Below, in pieces: positions 55,922 through 64,000 of a DNA stretch of 64,000 bases. A program made the translations under genes and the position numbers. The notes beneath the pieces were generated by a model. It did not search any database and was not told the origin of the DNA. It saw only the letters and a program-made list of their open reading frames with translations. Where the stretch lies: assembly GCF_027409185.1 (NCBI RefSeq), contig NC_084469.1:99511835-99575834 (forward strand), read 5' to 3'. How positions within the stretch are numbered: position 1 is the stretch's first letter; each line of letters opens with the position of its first letter. This DNA is from Cynocephalus volans. Taxonomy: Eukaryota; Chordata; Mammalia; Dermoptera; Cynocephalidae.

Positions 55922-55936
55922 TAGTTTTGTACTTTT

Positions 55937-56335
55937 ACAAATCATAGTTGTGTGTTCCTCGCACAAATTTACCTGTACATATGTGATTGTTTCTGTAGAA
56001 GAGATTCCTACAGTTATGAGTCAAAGAAATAAAAATTAAAAATTTTGGTAGGTACTGCCAAGTTCTCCAAAAAGATTGAACCATCTTGTGTCAATGGTAT
56101 ATAAGGCTGTTTTTCCCCTTTATCCTGCTTACACTGGATTTTATCCATACTGGATTTTAGTCTATCCGACTAGCAAAAAGTAGCATTTCATTTTATCTTG
56201 CATTTTCCTCATTATTTGTAAAAGTGAGCTTCTTTTCATGGGTTTATTAACTATTTGAATTGCCAGTGGCTCCTATCCTTTGTCCACTTCTCTATTGATG
56301 ATATATATATATTTTTTTTTCTTATTAATTTGTAG
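55937..56335 (-). repeat. Old L1 fragment, antisense
   Basis: 'ggtactgccaagttctccaaaaagattg', 'tagcatttcattttatcttgc' and 'tttgtccacttctctattgatg' resemble antisense L1 3' ends. Confidence 0.6.
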
Positions 56336-56352
56336 ATGCTGTGAATTAAGTT

Positions 56353-56570
56353 TTTTCAACCTCAGCAGTATTGACATTCGGGGCTGGATATTCTTGGCTG
56401 TGGGGTCTGTCCTGTGCCTTGCAGAACATTCAACAGCTTCCCTGGCCTCTACTCACTCACTAGATACCAGTAGAACCCCACCTCCCCCAGTTGTGATAAC
56501 CAAAAGTGTCGCCAGGCATTCCCCATTGTCCCCTGGGGTGCATAATCACCCAGCGTGAGAACCATTGATC
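56353..56570 (-). mobile_element. MER20 relic
   Basis: 'tcaacctcagcagtattgacattcgg' through 'gtcccctggggtgcataatcacccagcgtgagaacc' matches antisense MER20 over nearly full length. Confidence 0.85.
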
Positions 56571-56730
56571 TAAATAATATAATGTGTAGCAAATATTTTC
56601 TCCCAGTCTGCTGCTGCTTGTCTTTGATTATGATATCTTTTGCCATACAGAAATGTTCAATTTTCTGAAGTCTGACTTTCCAATCTTTTATGGCTTTTGA
56701 TACTAACCTACTTTGTAAAGAGCAGAGAGC
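56570..56730 (-). repeat. L1 fragment, antisense
   Basis: 'gcaaatattttctcccagtctgc' and 'tttgccatacagaaatgttcaattttctg' continue the antisense L1 theme on the far side of the MER20. Confidence 0.6.
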
Positions 56731-57619
56731 ATAGAACATCTTCAAATAAGTAGAAGAAATGCTGGGAAATTTTACTAATTTTGCATGTTTCTGAAAGTAG
56801 GAATATAGGGAAGACCCAAACATTTCTACCAGGAAAAAAGAAATCAGGCATATTTCTTCTTTCAGTGTTAATTCAAGGGTTAGTTGGGAAATCTCCATCT
56901 AAGAGGCGTGTTCAGATTTTTATGTAACTGCTGGCAAGGCTATTTTAAAAGAAGGCTGAAGGCTCATGACTGTGGGCACTGGGTTTTCAAACATAATACA
57001 GAGCTGAACAATAGGGATCTGGAGAAGGGGGTGGGCTGCTTGCTGAGACGTCTAGGCAGGTAGGCACCCACGGCAGGTGGGGCTATGACTGCCTGGGAAT
57101 TTAGAGGTAGGGGCATGGCTTCCCTTAGATTAGGCAGCTGTACGGCAGGCAGTCCTTGCACTCTTACAAGAGCAGTCTTGGTGCTCTTAGCTGCATCAAT
57201 CCAGACTCTTCTCTGAAGCCATCACTGGACTCTGACGTTTGTCCCTGAAAGTAAAGACTTTGGCATGCTGGAAAGACATTCCAGAGCCTGTAAGCCATGA
57301 AAACCGAGTTCCTCTAACTAGTAGAGAAATCCTAACTTCTTTCTGGCTCAGTCCCTGTGTCTTTGGGAATAAAGGGTGCGGAGGACCATTGCCTGCCTGC
57401 TTGACAACAGGCAGGATGTCCGAGGTGCACCCCACAGGCTCCTCAGTATCCAGCTGGAAGCAGCAGTGGACATGGCAGAAAGCAGTTGGAAATCTTTGGA
57501 AAGCTCTTGAGAGACAATCTAAATGCTTTTACAGGAGCTTGAATATGTTGCTGGAATTGTTTGTGGGTTTCTTTGAAGCCCTTGTACTGAAAATGGTTGA
57601 ACTTGGAATTGTGTTAATG

Positions 57620-57775
57620 GATTTTATTTTTTAGAGCAGTTTTAGGTTTACAGAAAAATTGCAAAGAAACTACAGTGAGTTCCCACGTACCTCTCCCCAA
57701 CACATAATTCCCCTTATTATTAGCATCTTTAGTGTGATATACCTGTGTTATAATTTGATGAACCAATATTGATAT

Positions 57776-57811
<36 letters not shown>

Positions 57812-58460
57812 TCATTTTTGTGACCAGCCGCACCGCGCTTAGCCAGTGAGCGCACTGGCCATCCTTATATAGGATCCGAACCCGCGGCGGGAGCACTGCT
57901 GCGCTCCCAGCGCTGCACTCTCCCGAGTACGCCACGGGGTCGGCCCTTGATATGTTATTATTAATTAAAGCCTATAATTCACATTAGGCTTCACTCTTTG
58001 TGTTGTATATTCTGTGGGTTTTGACAGACATGTAATGTCCTGCTTCCACCATTACTGTATCACATAGAGTAGTTTCACTGCCCCCAAAATACCCTGTGCT
58101 CCACCATTCGTCTCTCATCTCCCTTCCCTACCCACTATCCCTGGCAACTACAGACGTTTTTACTGTCTCTGTAGTTTTATCTTTTCCAGAAGGTCATATA
58201 GTTAAAATCATATGGTATACAGCCTTTCCAAGTTTTTGTCTTTCATTTAACAATATGCATGTAAAGTTCCTTCATGTCTTTTCGTGGCTTAATAGCTCAT
58301 TTCTTTTTATCACTGAAAAATACTCTAGTGTATGGATGTAATGGAGTTTGTTTATCCATTTACCTATTGAAGGACATCTTGGTTGCTTCCAGGTTTTGGC
58401 AATTATGAATAAATCAGCTATAAACATCCATGTGCAGGTTTCTGTGTGGCCATGAATTGA
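57620..58460 (-). repeat. L1 fragment, antisense, split by a SINE
   Basis: 'agagcagttttaggtttacagaaaaattg', 'cacataattccccttattattagc' and 'gtatggatgtaatggagtttgtttatcc' are antisense L1 3'-end phrases. A SINE dimer interrupts it at 57,777-57,946. Confidence 0.8.
57777..57946 (-). mobile_element. CYN-like SINE, dimer with long poly(A)
   Basis: The reverse complement starts 'gggccgaccccgtggcgtac' and includes 'gggttcggatcctatataagg'. The tail is about 30 A. Duplications 'ttgatatg' lie at 57,769-57,776 and 57,947-57,954. Confidence 0.93.
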
Positions 58461-58462
58461 AC

Positions 58463-58946
<484 letters not shown>

Positions 58947-59429
58947 TGATGGCTGTGAATCTTTCTCTACTGCCCTAGTATGAGGTCAGACATAGGTTCC
59001 CCCAAAAAGGAAAAATTGATTGTAAGACAGAGAGCATGTACAAAATAAGATGGTGAGAGGAGAGGAAAAACGAGGAGCCACCAGAAACAGTGGACACCTC
59101 ACCCCCCGCCCAAGAGCTGGAAGGGGCCAAAGAACAGCAGCCTGACCTGGCTTGGTCCGCACAGGTTGGTCAAGTGTCCCATGTGGAAGGGACCCCAGAG
59201 AGCACCTTGTCCAGGACAGATGCAGGCAGGCCTGTCCCTGTCTGCCCAGCCCCCTGAGCATGGTCAGGCCACAGCAGAACACTGAGTACCCTGCAGGCAG
59301 CCTTTTATTATGTTTGCTGTCTCACCACCAATGTGACCTTCTGCACCATACTGAGCTTGAACTCTCTAGGGGGCAGGAGCAGGGCAGCCGAAAGCCCCAC
59401 TCTTCTGCTCCCTCCAAGTGTAACTTCTA

Positions 59430-59525
59430 GGCCTCCATGTCCCCATTTGTAAAGTGGGGATAATGGCACTTATATCCTGATAGTACCTACCTCATGGGTG
59501 TTTGCAGAAGGCCCTCCTTACAGGG
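59430..59525 (+). repeat. MIR SINE relic (3' half)
   Basis: 'tgtccccatttgtaaagtggggataatggcactta' and 'tacctacctcatgggtgttt' match sense MIR. Confidence 0.75.
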
Positions 59526-59849
59526 TGACCTCCATTCTGAGAGCGTGGCTTCAAGGACTCTGGAGAAGAACACAGAAAGACCAGGTGCTGCACAACACTT
59601 CTTCCTTTCTTTTCTCCTCAGGAAGGAGGGTTGTTTTGAGGAGCTCTCCCTCTCCTACCCACACCCCTACGCCCTTGTCCTTCTCTCCCTCCTCCTTTTT
59701 CTCTATGCTCTGCTTTGGCAGAGTGAATGGGCAGGCCTTTCAGGGGACTCTGGCTGCTGCCCTGAGTTGTTGGGACTCTGATTACCTATACCGAAAACTA
59801 TTTAAAAGTTAAAAATAAAAACATTTTTTATTATGGAGAATTTCAAGTA

Positions 59850-60061
59850 CAGGTTAAGTACCCCTTATCAGAAATGCTTGGGACCAGAAGTGTTTCAGAT
59901 TTCTGATTTTTTTCAGATTTTGGAATATTTGCTTTATACTTACCAGTTGAGCATCCGTAATCCAAACATTGAGATTAGAAATGCTCCAGTGTCTTGTTGG
60001 CTCTCAAAAAGTTTCCGATTTGGGAGCATTTCAGATTTTTGGATTAGGGATGCCCAACCTG
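59850..60061 (+). mobile_element. MER2 (TcMar-Tigger) DNA transposon
   Basis: 212 bp with terminal 'caggttaagtaccccttatc' and the inverted 'attagggatgcccaacctg', both flanked by TA. The internal 'aaatgcttgggaccagaagtg' matches MER2. The length is close to full for this non-autonomous element. Confidence 0.88.
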
Positions 60062-61309
60062 TACACATGAACATAGAGTAAGATATTGAATCTGATGTAC
60101 CCACTGTCCCGCCTCGTCAACCGTCAACACTTTCCCAGTAACGAAAGATGCCTGACCCCAGAGTGACTCCCTAGACCCTGTTTGGTGGCTGCACGGGGAA
60201 TTAGCTCATCAAATGGGGGCACTGAACCCACAAGCCATCTTCCCTTCCAACTCTGAGAGTCTATGACTTAATAAACACCTTCTAAAGAGGAACTTTAGAC
60301 AATATACAGACCCTAACAGTGTCAGAATGTTCTAGAAGCCATCACCTCTCTCCTTTTTCAGAAGACCACCCTTGAAAGAGTCCTGTTCAGAAGGGTTTGA
60401 AAATTTTCCTGTGCCACTAACATGTCTTATCTTTCTCCTCTTGTGTTCTGGTAGAAGGGAATTTTTAGCCCCATTGATATCCCTGAGCATTGGAGTCCAA
60501 TTTTGCAAGCATTCTCACGGTACCTGACTTCTTTGTCTATTTACTTGTTGTGGTTTTTACAGGAATGTGAGCTATGCTAATAGGAACACCTGGATTTGGT
60601 GAGATCAATCCAGAGAGAACTGGTTTTTAAAACCTGTGAAGGCAGAAAAAGTGTAATTTGGAAGTTATTTCAGTTCAGAGATAAGCTTTGTCTTATCTTT
60701 GGGCAGTAGTTAGTGTATCAGAAGTTGTGGAGTCAGTGGCCCCGGGCCCACTAGTCAGCTCAGCATCTTGTTAGCAGTTCTTTAAATTGAGCGAATGGAA
60801 CTTTATGAAAAACTTACAGCGTCCTCACTTTTCTCGTCTGGGCACCTGCATGTGAAAATTTCTTCACTGGCTGTGCCAGGCCTTACTTTTCCCTGACTCT
60901 TTGTCCTTTTATTATACCACTCTTGGCAAAACCTTGGCCAACTGCTTTCTCCTGGCCGGAGCTCCAGGTGCCAACCCCAGCAAGGGAGTCTGTCACCCAG
61001 ACAGACAGGCACCCTGTCAAGTTATTCCCCAGTTGTCCCCGTCCTCCACAGTGTCCATTTCAGTGTGATTTCTCTCCTCAGGCCTCCGAGCACCTCCTCA
61101 TTCCCAGCCGATGGCCACCACCTCCTTTGCAGTGGAACTAACAGCGGCTACACCTCTGCCCTAGATCCCTTCCCTACCCGGCTCCCCCGAACTCAAGTTA
61201 GCGAAGTACCCACTTTTCCTGGATCAAGATCACCCCATCAGCGTTCAAACATGCTCTGCTCTATACTGTCTTGTAAAGAATTCTTTCTAGACTCCCTGAC
61301 TTCCTCTAG

Positions 61310-61530
61310 CTCAGGGTTTCCTCATGTCAGCACTGTTGACATTCGAGACTGGATAGTTTTCACCATGGACTGTGCTGTGCATTGTAGTGTGCTGAGTAGT
61401 ATCCCTGGCCTCTGCTCACTTGATCCCAGTAGCACCTTCTGAGTTGTGAAAACCAGACCATGTCCCCTGATATTGCCCTGTGTCCTGTGGGAGTCAGAAT
61501 CGCTCTTGGGTGAGAAGCACTCTTCTGTGT
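61310..61530 (-). mobile_element. MER20 relic
   Basis: 'gtcagcactgttgacattcgagactgg', 'gtgctgtgcattgtagtgtgctgagtag' and 'gtgagaagcac' match antisense MER20. Confidence 0.78.
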
Positions 61531-61927
61531 GTTGTCCTCTCATTCACAGACTGTCACCTCTCCTGTCTCCACTCCTTCTAGAGCATCCTCTTCCCCTGGT
61601 TTTCATGAAGCACCCACCCTGGTTGTCTTTAACTTAGGTGGTCCTTGGGGTTATTCTGTAGTCCTCCTCTTTTTCTGAAGCCTGCACTCAGGGAGGGCAG
61701 ATTCACTGCCACTGCTCTCCTCGCATCCCCTGGCTTAAATGTACTCTGTTTGCCTCTTCTCTTTCAACCAGGAGACTTTCCTGAATTCCAGGCCCCGCAG
61801 CACCTTAAATTCAGTGTATTCCAAACTGACCCTGACTCTGCCACAAGCCACTGCTCATTTCCAGAGTCCCCATCTTAGTGGATGTCACCACTGTCCAGTC
61901 AATGGCTGCAGTCAGAAATCTAAGAGT

Positions 61928-62029
61928 AGGGCTGGCAGGTTTATTAGCTCAGTTGATTAGAGTGTGGTACTGATAACACCAAGGTCAAGGGTTCAGATCC
62001 CTCAATTGGCCAGCTGACAAAAAAACAAA
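61928..62029 (+). mobile_element. CYN-like SINE, monomer
   Basis: 'gggctggcaggtttattagctcag', 'caaggtcaagggttcagatccc' and an A-rich tail. Short duplications 'ctaagagt' flank it (61,920-61,927 and 62,030-62,037). Confidence 0.9.
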
Positions 62030-63683
62030 CTAAGAGTGGCAGACACATGTCCCTGGCACTTGTCCTCCAGGGTCCTTCCTCAGTCTGTCCCTTTCCTCCA
62101 TCTCCCCTGCCACCATCCTAGCCCAGGATACCATCACCTTTTGCCTGCACTGTTGCTGTAGCCTCATAACTGGCCACCTGTGCTCCCTTCAGACCATTCT
62201 CCTTAGTGCAGCAAAGGGACCTCTTTAATAGCCAGTGTGTGACCCTAGCCCTCCCCTTCTCTGAAACCGTTCAGGTCCTGGGTTGCATTTGCTTGACGAG
62301 GCCTTCCCTGGCCTCACCCAGTCAGTGTTAGTTGCTCCTCTTGTGGGTTCCCATAGCAATGGGCAGACCTGCACTGTGGGGCGTCCACACTGCACTGAGA
62401 TTGAACTTTCTCGTCCAGTACTTCTGAATAGTTTTCAGAGGCAGGAGCCTTGTTAATCTCTGCAGCCCTAGACATAGCCGCAGTGTTGGGTGAGTGAGTC
62501 AGTGAATGAATGAATGATGCATGGGATTGGGGGAGAGTGCAGATCAGTGTGGACATTCATTCATTCAGCAAGTATTTATCAAGTCCACCATGGGCCAGGT
62601 ACTGGTTACAGAAGAAAGGAGGGACCTGGTGGTGGCTGGGATGAAGGGAGTGTTCCATGTGCTGGCTTTCAAGATTCAGAATGTCTCTGGCTGGCCGGGC
62701 CCTGGCCCTATGATGGGGATGTGGTGTTTGTTGTTGCCTGTTCTGCCCACAGACACTAGCTAGAGGAGGCTGCTGTAGCGTTCTGCTGTGCCTTCCTGTG
62801 CTGCCCTGCCCTGCCCTTTGCCTTGCTGTCTGTCTGGTCTCTCTGCAGTGGCTCCGTGTGGCCCTTGGGGATCAGAAGGACTCAGCCCTTCACCCTTGTG
62901 GACTGCGTGTCATGCTGGCCACTTGGCTTTTGTCCTGTTGCCTTGAAGTTCTGGTCAGGACAAAGCCCACACCCTACCTGTGGCTCCCAAGACCCCTGGG
63001 TCCTTGTTCACCCCATCTCCACCCACTGTACCCCCTCCCCACCCTCCCCTTAGGCTGGACGGAGCTGCCAGTCATTTCCTAAACCCACCCTGTTCTTGCA
63101 GGCTCTGATTTCCCCAACACCGTTCCCTCTGCAGGAATGCCCTTCCATACTTTGCCAGTGTGACCACTTTTTTTTTTTCTTAATTTGAGTCATCTTCGTC
63201 CCTTATTTAAGCATGAGACAAGCCAGAAGAAAAGTTTAAATGACCCGTAATTGTTGACTTTTGGGTGCATGTCTTTCCCATCTTTTTTCTTTACATACTC
63301 ATGGCAGTAAACAATCATGTACTTTTACAAAAATGGGCTTGCCCCACCCCAAGCTGTGCAGTAAACTTTTTTCCTATATCTGAACATTTGTTCTTGTCAC
63401 TGAACATGCTATTCCAGTGTAATGGTTGCATAGTATTCTATTTTCCATTTTTCCGTATTTATAGGCCCCTTTGTAATAAATATCCTGGCACGAGTCTTTG
63501 CTCATTGGTATTTCCATAGTAAGTCTTCCTGGAAGTGAAGCAGCAGATGGGAGAGTGGACCTTCTAAAAGCTCATGGTCCCTATCACCGCCAACTCTCCC
63601 TGACCTCCAGGGGAGTATCCCCCTTATACTCCCTTCTCCCCAACCCTGTTGTCACTAGGCTCAGTGGGATTTCTTTTGGGGGT

Positions 63684-63740
63684 GAGGGGCTGGCCGGTAA
63701 GGGGATCCAAACTATGACCTTGCTGTTACCAGCCCCCAGC
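63684..63740 (-). mobile_element. CYN-like SINE, short fragment
   Basis: 'ggctggccggtaaggggatccaaactatgaccttgctgttacc' is an antisense B-box half. Possible duplications 'ggatttcttttg' and 'ggatttcttctc' flank it. Confidence 0.65.
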
Positions 63741-64000
63741 AGGATTTCTTCTCTTTGCCAGCCTTATAAGTGACAAACGAGATCCCTCCAGTTGTGGTGG
63801 TAATTTGCATTCCTAGTGAAGTTCATGGTTTATCTATTCACTGGCTATTTATATTTCTCCTTTTGTAAAATACCCTTCTTGTCCTTTGTCCATTTTCTCT
63901 CTTTGGGGACCTTTGCAGTTTCTTACTTATTGCCTAATTAATTCATTGTCCCCACCCCAGACTCAGTATCTGTCTCTCAGTGAAGTCTTCCCTGGAGTCC

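Overview
The window is mammalian nuclear DNA, shown by split vertebrate genes with GT-AG introns, a CpG-island promoter and dense mammalian repeats (MIR, L2, L1, MER20, MER2, MaLR LTRs). Recent tRNA-Ile-like SINEs occur as monomers ('GGTTAGCTCAGTTGGTTAGAG...') and dimers ('GGCCGACCC...GGCCGGTGCGCTCACTGG...'). They resemble the CYN SINE family that I know from colugos (Dermoptera), so a colugo is my best guess. This rests on recall of the family, not on a search.

Three genes are clear, in the order known from human chromosome 19p13.2 (here read in the opposite direction). (1) Positions 1-21,860, plus strand: the last 21 coding exons of FBN3 (fibrillin-3), from a calcium-binding EGF exon to the stop codon and poly(A) signal. 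They encode 17 cbEGF-like domains, two 8-cysteine TB domains, a furin site and the C-terminal propeptide, about 1,004 residues. All exons are open and have intact splice sites. (2) Positions about 24,042-27,100, minus strand: the complete CCL25 chemokine gene, with TATA box, 5'UTR exon and four coding exons for a 157-residue precursor. (3) From about 47,400 to the right end, plus strand: the 5' part of ELAVL1 (HuR), with a CpG-island promoter, non-coding exon 1, an 11-kb intron and coding exon 2. The gene continues beyond the window.

The 20 kb between CCL25 and ELAVL1 has no gene I recognise. It does hold a GC-box/TATA promoter-like CpG-rich block at 28.1-28.8 kb. About 2 kb further on the same strand is a 45-codon ORF encoding a candidate single-pass membrane microprotein, with a 3' splice site and strong Kozak context. 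The rest is repeats: a HAL1/L1 ORF1 relic, two solo LTRs, MaLR LTRs and many CYN SINEs with readable target-site duplications.

The three genes are neighbours but have unrelated jobs: extracellular microfibrils, a secreted chemokine of gut and thymus, and an RNA-binding protein. Other features of note are an unidentified 3'UTR retrocopy in the last FBN3 intron, a three-layer nest of MLT1, L1 and SINEs, a diverged minisatellite on both sides of one FBN3 exon, and a CRE palindrome inside a MIR upstream of ELAVL1.
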